Source: Motacilla alba alba
Taxonomy: Eukaryota; Chordata; Aves; Passeriformes; Motacillidae
NCBI RefSeq assembly: GCF_015832195.1
Contig: NC_052019.1
Span: 41,419,016-41,483,015 of the forward strand
Direction: 5' to 3'
DNA length: 64,000 nucleotides
The notes beneath the pieces are model-generated. The model did no database searches. It was given only the letters and a program-made list of their open reading frames with translations, and had not been told where the DNA came from. Positions 11,301 through 23,567 of the stretch are shown one piece after another. Positions within the stretch are counted from its first letter, which is position 1, and each line of letters starts with the position of its first letter. The position numbers and the translations under genes are program-made.

Positions 11301-14300
11301 TTCTAAAGTTAGCAAAGTAACTTCTTGCAGGAGAGACATACGAGGGATGAATGAATACATATGAATACGAGGGAACAGAAAGATCAGAATATGATGTAGA
11401 GGAAGTGACATACTTTGACTACTTCTTAGACCCTTAAGTAGACATTTTTTAAGGAAAGATAGTAAAATAGCAGTCCAAATGTAATAAATCAAAAGGGAAG
11501 CACCTTTTCTCCTTTTATGATTTTACCTGCAGAGAACAGTACTGCATGATTCAGTCTAGAAAAGAAGTATTTCATGCTGACGAGATCAAATGTTTCAAAT
11601 CCTGTTACACTGCAGCAAAGTATTTTAAAATCATTCCACGAATACAAGAAGAGGAATACCAGTTTAAAAATGTGACTTGTTGAATCCAACTGATAAAAAA
11701 ACCAATTCAAAACAGCATTAGTACTGAGACTGCAGAAAAACAATAGCTCTCAAAATGAGTTTATATGTGAAATCTGAATATGTGCTAGAGGGTGGTACAT
11801 AGCTTCTGTGTCAACTTAAGGGAATTGTGGTATGAAGGGGACAGAAGTTATATGATTTAGGTTAATTAGTAGCTTCAGGTTTTACCTCTATGAAATATCT
11901 CTTGGATTAACTGAGGTTAAATTCAGGCTGTTAATCCACATTAAAATGAAAATTCTAACCCACTTTAAAAGTATTTATTGCCTCATGTTCCTCAATACAC
12001 ACTAAGATGTCAACTATGACTTGCTTGCTATTAGTTTTCACACCTGTATTCAAGGGGTAAGAACTGGATAAAGAGAGAACAGGTGGAAGAAAACATAGAT
12101 AAATTAGATGTTTTCAGAGGGACTGGGCATGATAGACTGCATTTCAGAATACTGTATCAAACTGCTAATGAAAACTCAAAGCTGTAAGTAGTTCTCTCTA
12201 AAAAGCCATGGGAAGCAGGAAAAGTACTTTTAAAAAAGGAGAAAATTACATAGAAATATAAACCAAATGGCTTCATCATTCAGAAAAACACTGGGATAAA
12301 TTTAGCTGCTGATAAACTATAAACACAAGAAAGGTAACATTCAGAACAGATCTGTCAATAATACCGACCCAAAACCACACCAGTATGAACTGTAATATAT
12401 TTCTGAAATGCACTCCAATTATCATAAATCTCTCTCAACTCTGTAGAGTGAGAGATATACCATATGATATATATATTATAGGAAGATTGGTTCACTTTGA
12501 AAAAAAAAATTTCACTGAAAAAAATTAGAACATTAGTAATTTTATACTAGATTTTGCAGCTCTGTTTTTACAGTGTTACTTCAAAGTTGTCAGACAAGGA
12601 AAACAAGAGAAGCACTCAGATTACTTCTGCTTAGGGAGATAGGAAGAAGGAAACATGTTTCCTCATATCAGCTCAAAGAGCTGAACATTGTAGAAGTTTG
12701 TGAAGACAAAAATGAGTTCCCTTCTCTAATGGAGAGCACTTCCATAAAAATGTAAAGACACCACGATATCCCTGCAGAAGTAGAAATTTAGGCTGCCCTT
12801 GAACGTGTCCCACATTTCAAGCAGAAAGAGCACAAGAGCCAGCTGACATTTAGCAATGGTTCACAGCACTGAAAAGCTTCTACAAATGCCATTTCTACAC
12901 ACAGAACCTGACTAGGAGGAAAAAAAATTAGTTTGTTTCTCCCTCTGTCCATTAAAGTGTAACGTCAACATAAGCAGATTGTTTCTTATACTGTGGATTT
13001 CTCCCCTTTGTTTGCTTCTGTAAAAAGTTCTAAATGTTTTTGTGGTTTTACATTAAGTAACCAAGGGCTGTAAGAAGTTTCATGCAAACCACAAATTCCA
13101 CAATGCACATTCACACTTGGTGCGCCTCACTCTGAGAGCCAATAAACTAAGACACGAGGAGAAAAAATTACACTGTGCTGTCTGATGTTTACACTCTGCT
13201 TATTTTACTAGAGAACTTTTCAAATCCACAGCTGGACACAGTATTACTACACCACTCTGGTCTAAGACTAGAAAAAGGATATACCTCTCATAGAGGACTA
13301 AAACAAAGTGGTCTATCTTTATAGTCTTATAATCATGTTATAATGATAAAGCACACCAGAGGACAGAGGTATATAATGCTTTTTTTCCACACTCAAGCAA
13401 TCTGAATGTTCTGTGTAATTGCTGCTGAACTGATCCTTATAAACAGGGCTGTGAGACAATTTGTTCCTACAGCACATTTGCTGTGAGTGCTCCAGTATCA
13501 GGAATTCAATAAACATATTGCCTGTGCTCTCTACAACTAAAGCCCAGACAAATTGCTAAGGCCCTTTGCTTTTTAGATACTATATTTAGACAGCAGCTAG
13601 GTTTCTAATTTATATATTTTTTACACTGTATCATTTCAAGCAAATATCCAGAGCCAGAGGATGCACCATCTGGAATGCAGTTTGCCTAATTGGTGTTCCC
13701 TGTGGCACTCATGAATCAGGTGTTTTGGGATAAGTGCTCACAATTGGATTTTATGTACATAGTACCTGGGAGGATTGTTTGACACTTGCATCATTAAGAT
13801 TAGTAAAATCTACTGGAATGAAGGCCAGCCTGAAAAAATTAAATGTCTTAATATTTGTTTAGTTTTAATGCCGTAAGCTCTGTAAAGAAATTATGTCCAA
13901 AAGGTTTCTCCTTCTTGCCTTTTCCATGTTGCAATCTAATTGTGTCCTTACAAAATTGAAAGAATTGGTAGGTAGAATGAAAAGATTTTAATATATTGTT
14001 TTTAATATTCTCACTTAGATCAAGAAAGTTCCCACAATGCCATGGATATCTGTGTTCTAACTATATCTAACAGATCTAAACAGATACCTCTAGTCTTATG
14101 TCTAGTATTTCTGTAATAGTAAAAGAGACCTTTATCTTTAGTCTCTATTTACTGGTATTGTTAGTTCACTCAAATATTTTAATCCTCATTATCTAGGTCA
14201 CTGGAATGAACTTATCCCAAGCAAGCTGGTACCACCTGAAGAAAGTTCAGTTCTGGGTTTTGAGAACAAAGAGCACACTTCCTTCTATATTTCAGTTTTA

Positions 14301-14555
14301 TCTTTGACAATGTATTAAAAAAATTAAAGAAAATTAAAGTGAGCCTTTACAGAGAGTCCAGAAAATCAGCCTTGTATAAACTGTTGGTCATTAACCTTCA
14401 TATTTGTTTAGGCAACATGAATTCATGTAACACAACATAGTAGAAGTGTAATTCTGGATTTTAGAGTCAGCTGGAAAATACAGAGGTATGTTCTTACTGG
14501 TGTTTTCCAGGTCAGTATTTTAGGGAGAATGCTGGATTCTGATGAGATTCCTCAG

Positions 14556-14585
<30 letters not shown>
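14556..14585. repeat. Poly-A run, 30 bases
   Basis: An uninterrupted run of 30 A. No SINE or LINE body is recognised immediately upstream. A tract this long is likely length-polymorphic. Confidence 0.95.
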
Positions 14586-14588
<3 letters not shown>

Positions 14589-15116
14589 AACAGAATCCTA
14601 CCTTGCTTTTCTTAGTTTACTTGCTTACTGAATTCCTCAGCAGCTGCATTCCTAAATCTGCAGTCCATGCCAGAGCTGTCACAGGGTCAGGGTCAGGCTT
14701 TTGGTATCCAATACAGCACAGGCATCCTGCTAGACCATGCTGGGGTTTCAGTCCCTCTTATGTTCCAGTATATTTAGCTTTCACTACCAATACATGCCTC
14801 ACTGAGCAGTCAGGCTTAAGGCACCATTGGGACTGTGAACATTTTCACACAAGTGTGTGAAAGGGAATGCGATACACACAGCAGTCCAGCAGGCAGAAAA
14901 GCATATTCCATAATGACAAATAATGAGAGTGCAAAAAAGGAGACTGTGGTCCTACTTCATGATTTGGTCATAATTTCTTCCAAGCACAGTTAATAATTGC
15001 AGGATGCCTTCTGGAGCAGTGCAGAGCCATGTACCCTACTACTGCTCCTCAGATGACCAGAGCCCAAATAAGCTCCAGATACACCTCAGCTGTGCCCTAC
15101 CCTTTACATTTTGAGG
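14586..15116. other. Unclassified segment between two long A-tracts
   Basis: About 530 bp, slightly GC-richer than its flanks, lies between the A30 run and the A-rich tract that starts near 15117. It contains a perfect hairpin: TTTCACAC (14843-14850) and GTGTGAAA (14855-14862) around AAGT. Open frames reach 85 codons, with no recognisable protein. A retroposed sequence with an A-rich tail is possible, but no parent is recognised. Confidence 0.35.
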
Positions 15117-15275
15117 AAAAAACCCAAATCAAACCCAAATCAACAAAAAACCCCCAGCTGACCAAAAAACAACCAAATAAAGAAAAAAATAACCCAAACC
15201 AATATTTAAAAAATCCCAAACCCAAACAAGAACAACAACAACAAAAAAAAAAAAAAAAAAAAAACAAAAAAAAAA

Positions 15276-15319
<44 letters not shown>

Positions 15320-15335
15320 AAAAAAAATGCACCAC
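15117..15335. repeat. Long A/C-rich low-complexity tract with a 41-base A run
   Basis: A 220-bp A-rich tract interspersed with CCCAAA and AAC blocks. It includes (AAC)n near 15230-15241 and an uninterrupted run of 41 A at 15277-15317. It gives lysine-rich or phenylalanine-rich open frames on the two strands, which are artefacts of composition. Confidence 0.9.
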
Positions 15336-18300
15336 CAAACTAAAGCAGAGGGAACCAAACTGCACTGACAAGAAAAATTAACATAGGTTTAAATGGCCAG
15401 CAAACCATAATTAAACCTCACTTTCCTATAACTCAGCCTCCCTTGTTACACTCATCTTTTATTACTTCTGTGTTCTCTCAGTTTCTCTATTCCATTCATG
15501 ATATTGCCTTCCCACATTTTCTTGCTTTCTTCTGTACTTCTCTTGTGCATGGATCATTTTTCCAAAAACATCACAGTTGCTTCACAGTGGTTTCTCCCAG
15601 TTCTGCCATCTGGCCAATCTTTTGTTCTCAATCCTCTTACTTTCAGCTCTTCAGATGAGAATTTATTTTCCTAGATACTGAGCTAGACAGTGAAAGGTGT
15701 TTCCAGCACATGATCCACAAACATACTTTGGTTCTGTGCTGCTAAAAGTTGAAAGGCACACAGGATCCATGAGGCAGCCTCAGGAAATATGCTTTGTATC
15801 AGCATAATATGCATTATTCACATCACCAAATAGTCCAACATTATTTTACAAAATAACAGTACACTCTTAGAAGCCCTAAAGATCTACAGATACACCTGTA
15901 TCTGTACAGGTATCCTACTGCAAATACGTTGAAATGCATTCACTGCTCAACAAACAGTCTCAAAAAAGATTAAAATAGGACAGCAATAGCTGTAAGGTCT
16001 TACAGCTTCTGCAGTCTTAAAGGGCATTTTCCCATCTCCTGCAGTAATTTACGTCACCCAGGCCATGAAGCCAGTGCACTGCAAAGAGATTTGGTAACTG
16101 TCTGGGCACATACAAACAAAGTAGGAGAGGGAGGAATATACTTTGACTCACGCCTTTGGCTTGTACACTTTTTTCTTGGAAACAGTTATGAAAACGTGAC
16201 AAGATTTATTAGCATAATGTTGCATTTATACCATATAATAAATACAAGCATAAACGATAACAAACTTGAGAATTTTCAGCATTCTGAAACCAGAAGTATG
16301 GGAATGTCAGCATACAGGAAACTATTTGAAAAAGTATTCTAAGCTTGTTAAGAAATATAGTTAACAGCCCACACCAACTTTGATATGCTACAAAAGGACA
16401 ATGTTTCATAATTTATTCATTTTTAAATAGCAAAAATAGCTTTAAGATGGTTTAGCAAGTGAATTTCAAAAAGTTTTAAATTTAAAAATTCAAGGAGGGG
16501 TGAAGTTGGGAAAAAGACACCATGACAAAAAGGTGACTTTGGAAGGTTATGGCTTGCATCATTTGCTTTCCTTATAGTTATTTTCCTTCAAGATTTTTTT
16601 TTATAATTTAAATTATCCCATTACTCTTAGCTTATGTGCTCATGGATTCTTAGATTTTGTTTGTTTCTCCTCTGCAAAATTTTTCAAAACCCATAGTACT
16701 TTGGTAGAGAAGGGGTATTGTTTCTAAAATCTGACAAGTATTTTTCATATACTTTTCAAAATAAGGAGCTGGTCTTGTGCTTTTAAAGAGGTTTTTTTAT
16801 AATTTTGAAATCTGGACTTTTCACTTAATAAGGGAAGATTTACAGAAATTTACCCAGAAATATTTCCACACAAAAGCTAGAATTCTATGCATAGTATAGA
16901 AACAAGAAGATAATATTAAAATAATAAAATTTTAACCAAAGGAACAATAAAGAAAGGCTCATAAACTTCAGCATATTCAATTTAATAATGTTGTTAGCAA
17001 GGCTGAAAAAGGAGTTTGAGGAACAATCAAATACAGCGATCAAAACTAGTTCTCTATACTCTTTCTAACAACTCAGGAAAAAAAAAAGCCTGCCAAAGTG
17101 TCTATAGTGCCGACTGGCATTCATGGCATGAAGACAGTACAAGGAAAGGACAAGATTATTACAAAGAAGCAAAGTGAATTCTCTGAATTTGTTCTCTGTG
17201 GAAAAAAACATCGAGGTCCTAACTTGGGAATCCTTCAGAAGAGAATACACACAGGCCAAGCAAAGGACAGCACCCTGCCAGAGCCAGACAGCACCCATCA
17301 GGGATCTTTAACAGAACTCAACAATGAAATATCAAAATTATCTACGTACTGCGTGCTATAAAGGCACGCAAATGAACCAATATAGAAATACAGTTCAGAG
17401 AAGAACTGGAGGATGCTTTTCATCAAGCTCATAACCAACCTGAATTTTGGTAGGTGCAATTCAGTGATCTTCTCATTTTTGTGGAATCTCATGAGCAGTC
17501 TTCTTTGGGCTCCTCACACAGCAGAAGCAGCACTTATCAACTTTTCTTTCCAGCAAGCTCCCCCGGACTGCTTCCCTAGTCTTCCTCCTGTTTGCTCAGC
17601 TCTCCACAACTTCTCTCTGGAAAAGCAGCATGATGGCATCACAGTTTCTCACTCCTTGTTCTCCGACTTTCAGTCCTCATCACATTGCTTACTTTGAAGT
17701 CACCAACTCCATGCATAAAAACTGTACAAGCCTCTTCTGCATTAATTAACATTAATATTGCAGAAAACTAACCTCATACCCTTTCTATTCCAGTCTTATT
17801 CATCTTCCAAAGCTCTGCATTAAAAGGCATTTTGTTATGTTAGAATTCTCTTATCTCTGTTTTCTTTCAGCTGTCGTCTATACTATATGTCGTCAGCATA
17901 TACTATATGCCACCCAACATTTAACTAATTAACTAAGGATAAATTACTGTATATCTTCCTGAATAAGCAGTGGAATGTAGTCCTGCTAAAACTACAGGAA
18001 CAAGTTTCAAATTATGAGCCATTTCACAGTATGGATGGTCACAGTTACCAGAGTATATATTGAAAAAGAATATATACATACATAGCAAAAAATGTAGAAA
18101 GCATCAGTGCAAAATTATCCTTTACTATCATATATCTGTTTTTATGCAATACATTCTCAGAAAACTATCTGGTGCTCAGTGTTGAGCATTTTAAGAATTT
18201 ATGATTATGAATAGTGTAATTCTAATATGGATTATTTTTCATAAAAAGGAAACAAAACCAATTTTTTTTGCTTCTTCAGCATTTATAACAAACTACTCTC

Positions 18301-21300
18301 CCTCAACGGAGGAAGGAAAAAACAAATCCTAGCATATAAGTGGCCTTTCAAATAATTATAGCATCTGCATAGTCGGCACTTTGAGATTTGATAGCAAGGA
18401 GATACTCAAGGACAGAGTTATTTGTTGTACTCATAATGGCAATGTTAAGCTCCCCACACAGAGCAAAGCATCTTGAAAATGCAGGATTATAAATATGAGA
18501 AAAAGAAAACAAACAGGGAAAGGTAAATACAAATTTTATACATACACTCATTATTAGCCTCTTCCGTCCCACACTTTATAAATATTGCAGAGCACTAATG
18601 CATTGTCCTTCAGATTCCAGCCGCGGTATTTTTCCAAAGGTCTGACAAACATTATTTTGTTACTTCATAATTTCTTTAGTTTTTCCCTTTCAGTTATTCT
18701 CTGCTTATAAGCTGGTCCGGTTGATACACTTGTCCAGCCATGCCCTACCATTAACAGTCCAGCTATCTATATTTTCAGTACAAAAAGGTAAATGGTTTTA
18801 TTCCAATTTTCACTGACAAACAACAGTTACAGTCCTTGGGAAGGGCTGACTTTCAGGCATTAATTTAAATTTTGCAAATATATTATGAAAAACTTCAAGG
18901 ATTCCTCATTAATAAGGAAACATACGTATGTACATCTCATAATTGCTACTTCGAATTAGGTATGGATGCATGAGGAAATGTTACACTGGAAGAATACTCA
19001 ATTTCTGCTTGCTGTGGAATTGGGTTTTCATTGGGGGCAGGGGGAAAAAGGTATTTCAATAATAAGGAAGGACTTACAACATCCATAAAATACATCCACT
19101 ACATGCATGTTTATAGTCTGCAATTTTTTTTTATCAGCTCAGTATCAGGAAGTACAATGTAACTAACATCATTCATGATTTTGCCCATGTGCTGTTTAGT
19201 ATAAAATGCTGCCCTCACTGACAGCTGCTTTGCAAGCACATGGAGCCCATGCCTGAGTCTGTGAAGAGTAGAAAATACACTTCCTAATTTATTGTCTTTA
19301 GCCTCACTGAAAGATCGCAAGACAAATTAGATTTTTCAATTTCCTTCAGGGAAAGCAGTGACATTTTCTGTTATCCTTTAAGCACTTAGAGTACATGAAG
19401 ATCAGAGAAGTCAATAATCAGCAGTAGCTATGCCATCCAACATCTAATTACCAGCGCAGTATTTAAAAGTACTACACTACTCTCTTCTCTCAATTTTCTG
19501 TGTAATGGTAGATTTTATAGGCTTTTAAAATTTAGGGGATTGCCATTAAGAATAAAAGAGCACTTCCTGAAATTAAATAAAATATTATTTTATTTTAAAG
19601 TACTCTCTGAAACACAGATCCAGAATACTGAATATTTTTCAGATGATAAGAAGAATTGAACAACAGCCTCGGAACTATCTACCCTCATGTTTTCTAGAGA
19701 ATTTTCCAATTCTCTTTAAAACACGTAACGCAACTTTTCCCAAAAATTCTTTGTCTTTCTCCTCAGAGTGAAATAAGAAAAAAAGCTACTCAAACCCAAA
19801 CGACAAACAAACAGAAAATCCAACCAAAACCACTGTTCAGAAATGTTCGAAAGCGGGGCTGTGTAACCTGGCAATCAGGAGAGCTTCTCAAGCAGTAACA
19901 GCAAGAAAACTACCCAGGCTCAAGAGTTTCATCCAGCACAGGGAACACATGTTAATTTTACTGCTCCCTTCCCCCCAGTCCAAAATGCCAGGTTAATGGA
20001 AACTAAACCAGAAAACTCATGAGCAAATCCAGAAAAAGATATCAATAGAAGTTTTGCCTCTCTAGACTGCTTGAATATTTTAAAAATATAAACAAGGCCA
20101 AAAAGAAGCAAAGGTCACATTTTCCTAACACTCTGAAAGATAAATTTATTGGTTTTATAATATGCTAAATATATTTCTTAAATTTCATATAGATTGAAAG
20201 TGTTTTTCTCTTAGACTTGAGACATTATTAGCACTAGTAAGAGCACAAAAAGTATCTTGAAGAAGATTAATCTGGGTACTTGGAGTTGAAAAGACCGAGA
20301 TAGAAACATTGTAAATGCTTCAGGATTATTTTAAAATGTACTGATAATCTCGTGATCTATTAGAATTATCTTGTAATAATCAGTTTTGAAAGCATCAACT
20401 TTGCTGTGAGTTCTGATTTTCTGACTTCTTGAAGAAGCTTATTAACTAGTGATATACTCACTCAGTATAAAACATATTCCTAAACTATTAAGTATTTCAC
20501 CTGGCTGCCAAGTAACAGTACAGCAACATTTATTATTTACACACATACAGTATTTGCAAATATTTAATAAAAGATAAGTTTTCCTTATTTCTCAGTAGGA
20601 AACTGTAAATATGAAACAATAAGAATCTTTACTTTTCAGATAGAACCTTGAAATACCTAAAGAGTGCTGATTTATTAGTCTTGTGAACACAATACATAAG
20701 GTTACATTCAACAAAGCAAGTGAAAATTATTTTCATATTCTAGGGTGTAAATGGAACTGCCTTTGAGCTGGATAAGTTTTGGCATTCATCTCAGACTTCA
20801 GCATAGCAGTCAGATCTCAAGAATCACTTGTCTAATTGGTCAAATGGATAATCTTCCTCCCTCCCTCCCATTGTGATGGTGGTTTGTTGGTTTTGGGTTT
20901 TTTTCTCAGCTTGTACAGTGTCACATTTGAAGTACTGAAAAATGCTTAAATTGAAGAACTTCTAAAGGGATCAAAAAATTTTCCTTGAACTAGCAAGGAA
21001 CATCACATTCAACAGGTAACAATTGCCTGACCTGTTTCAACCTCCAACCAATAACCACCAATGTTTAAGTGTGGTTGTAAGCCTGAGTCCAAAGCAAGAT
21101 CCTGAAAAGGGTCTGGATCAGAATACAATCCTTCTAGGCACTAGACAATACATATGTATATTGGATAAGTAGTTTTTTCTGACAGTGCTGAAGGTTCCCC
21201 CAGATACACTCCCCTAATACCAAGACAAAGATTCATCATGCTCCTACCCTTCATTTCTTGGGAAAGCAGTGCCCCTGAAGAATACCTGCTTCATGAAAAA

Positions 21301-23419
21301 AAAAATTCAAAACACACCAAAATTCTTTTTCCATGCATGTGCAGAATTCAGAAATAAAAAATACAGATTGTCTTAATCTGAGGTCTGGTACTTGGAAAAT
21401 GAGGTCAAGAGCCTAAGTTTCTATAGCTTCAGTATCTCTGAAAGCTACACTGTTTGTATTCATTGTGGGCATTTAATTGGCACTTTACTGTTGCTGCTAA
21501 TGGAGGTGGCTATAATGCAGACTTTGGTTGCAGAATCAAAATAAATGTATTTATTAACTAAATTTTAAACCTTCCTCATCAAAATCAACTATTACATCGT
21601 GAAACACCAGATATTCAGCTACCCTGTGGTTACTCTTTACCCTGGACTTCATTCAGAGGGCATTGCAGGGCATGGGAACACATGACAGGAGACAAAGTGC
21701 CTTCCCATTTTGCCTTCTTGGTTTACCACTATTTTTCTCCTCCCATGATCAGAATGTTTAACTGTTTAGGATGTTATAAATTACATGGAGTCCCTTACTT
21801 GCCCTGCCAAAATAGCAATGCTTATAGGAGTTTATTACTAATAGTTATTAGCAACAGCAATGGCAATATCCATTACAGCACAGAGACAGAAAGAGAATGC
21901 AAATAAAGGCATCTACAAGCTGCGTTTAAATATTTCAAATTACATAATTAATTTAGAAGCTGAAGGGAGTCAATGGAGCAGACATTAAGAGATTTAAGTT
22001 GCCTTGTTCTATAAACACCAAAACCCAGTACTTTCCTGGCAAAAAAACCCCTATATTGCAGGTTTCTATAATTAGCACCTTTACAACCCTCTCCATGTGA
22101 TATTTTTTTGAAATTTGGATTTTTTTTCACTGTAATTTCATACTATCCTCAGGTCGTTAACATTTCTTCCGTCCCTGAAACAAAAGACAAATTGAAACTT
22201 CAAATCCCAAAAATGTACACATTTGAAAAGGGAGACAAGAAGAAAATCCATGAAAAATCATTTGGTTTTTTGCCACTGTATCAATTTTCATTGAATGTTT
22301 TCTGATAGAGAGATGATGAGCAGCCCTGTGTAAGGGCCTAGGACAGACAGATGAACAAGTAAAAATCCCTGTCATGAAGAAATGCTTATCTCTGATGACA
22401 AAGAGACATTCATAATGGTAAACAAATCTTTCCCTTATCTTATTAAAACACATTTCTTCATTGCTAAAGTAGCACCCTTTAGACATAGACATTTAATTTT
22501 TTTTATATGTTATTCTTATCTTCTTGGCTTCATAGGTTTAAATGACCTTCAGTTTAAAGTTACAGAGCTCTGGTAAAAATATTCATCAAGTTTTAATAAA
22601 ATTACTTTCATTCTCTCTGAAAAGGGTCTAAAGTCACCTTCTTAAAGCATCTGAAAATATTTCTAAGTAATTATGTATAGTCTCAACAGTAAAAATACTA
22701 CTTTTGAACTTTCACTTAGCTCAGAAATTAATATCTATTTCTCAGCAGTCAAAAACAACAAGAAACTGCAGTTGTTAACCAAGTGATTAAAACAAGTGTG
22801 GGAGGAGGTACCATATCAATTCACAACCCATAATCTCTGGTGTTTCAGAGAAATTGAATTTGCAATAATAGAAAACATACCTGTATCATCTTAACTTGCA
22901 CAAAATCAATACCTTCCTTGCTAATCAAACTTTCTCCTATGGTGCAGTACTGAAAAGGAGGCCATTCTGATATATTTTTCCCATAGCTCTAAAACTTCCT
23001 ATTTTAAAATCTGTTAGAAAGATAAGTATCAAAAACCTTTTCTCTCTGCCACACTGGCCTCATATTTGTGGTCCATGAAGAAACCTGTTAAAACTCTGAT
23101 TCTGCTTTAACACTTTTACATTAGTCTTTCTGTTCTTGCATTGCTATGAATCAGCTTAATTAAGAAGAACTACAGAAATATTACACATTTTTATGTGGTA
23201 GTCCTTAACAAGAACACAGCTGTCATTGCTTCAATTACTCTCTAATATAGTACTCAACATTTACTTCTAAATTGATTCATATTGCTAACTAACAAATGTT
23301 CATATTTGGCTAAGATGCTATTGTCTCTTAAAGATCTGATTTTAATTTTTTTAATTAACTATTCATACCCTTTTTCAGTTCTCTCAGCCTACCCTCACCA
23401 GGTCCATCTAGGAAAAAGC
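15336..23419. other. Unique AT-rich non-coding DNA
   Basis: No gene or recognisable transposon is seen. A slightly GC-richer patch lies at about 17480-17700 and an AT-only 10-bp-arm palindrome at 19575-19595. An A/C-rich patch lies at 19790-19832. A CCTC-type run is at about 20855-20869, followed by a T/G-rich patch near 20880-20907. A 111-codon minus-strand frame at 22157-22492 has no recognisable domain. Confidence 0.55.
19575..19595. repeat. AT-only palindrome
   Basis: AAATAAAATA and TATTTTATTT flank a single T, giving 10-bp perfect arms. In DNA this AT-rich, such a palindrome is not surprising. Confidence 0.6.
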
Positions 23420-23567
23420 TAGGCCTGATAGCCTGATTAGCATGGTGCTGACAACACCCAGACTGTGGATTTGATCCCCATATGGACCATTCACATAAAG
23501 AGTTGGACTTGAGGATCCCTGTGGATCCCTTTCAGCTCAGAATATTCTGTCATTCTGTTCTGTGATT
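23420..23567 (+). mobile_element. tRNA-derived SINE with CR1-like tail (TguSINE1-type)
   Basis: The 5' part (about 23420-23488) resembles a tRNA-Ile-like head. It has GCATGGTGCTGACAACACC in the anticodon-arm region, then GGATTTGATCCCC matching the T-arm/B box (mammalian-style GGTTCGATCCC, with changes), then an acceptor-like TATGGACCA. The rest matches a CR1-type 3' tail: GAGTTGGACTTGAGGATCC, CAGCTCAGAATATTCTGT and a closing CATTCTGTTCTGTGATT. This head-plus-CR1-tail design is that of TguSINE1, known from zebra finch and other passerines, which depends on CR1 machinery for mobility. The D-arm/A-box region is shortened and eroded, so pol III activity is unlikely. No target duplication is evident. 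Confidence 0.85.

Larger units (their letters stand above)
5893..14555. other. Unique AT-rich non-coding DNA
   Basis: I see no gene or recognisable transposon in this stretch. It contains a short (AAT)5 run (7868-7882), a homeodomain-type TAATTA-rich patch (about 7390-7500), a 14-bp palindrome (8035-8048) and an 8-bp-arm hairpin (8312-8335). The longest open frame is 93 codons, with no domain signature. Confidence 0.55.

Noticed and set aside
15029..15343. 104-codon lysine-rich frame, with phenylalanine-rich frames opposite
   Set aside because: Produced by the poly-A/A-C-rich tract; not a protein.
17485..17700. GC-richer patch with a TTTCTTTCCAG acceptor-like site, considered as an exon
   Set aside because: No matching donor, no recognisable protein and no conserved frame visible.
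22157..22492. 111-codon minus-strand frame
   Set aside because: No recognisable domain; length within chance expectation.
23420..23488. Functional tRNA gene
   Set aside because: The tRNA-like head has a shortened, mutated D-arm and is fused to a CR1-type tail, so it is a SINE.
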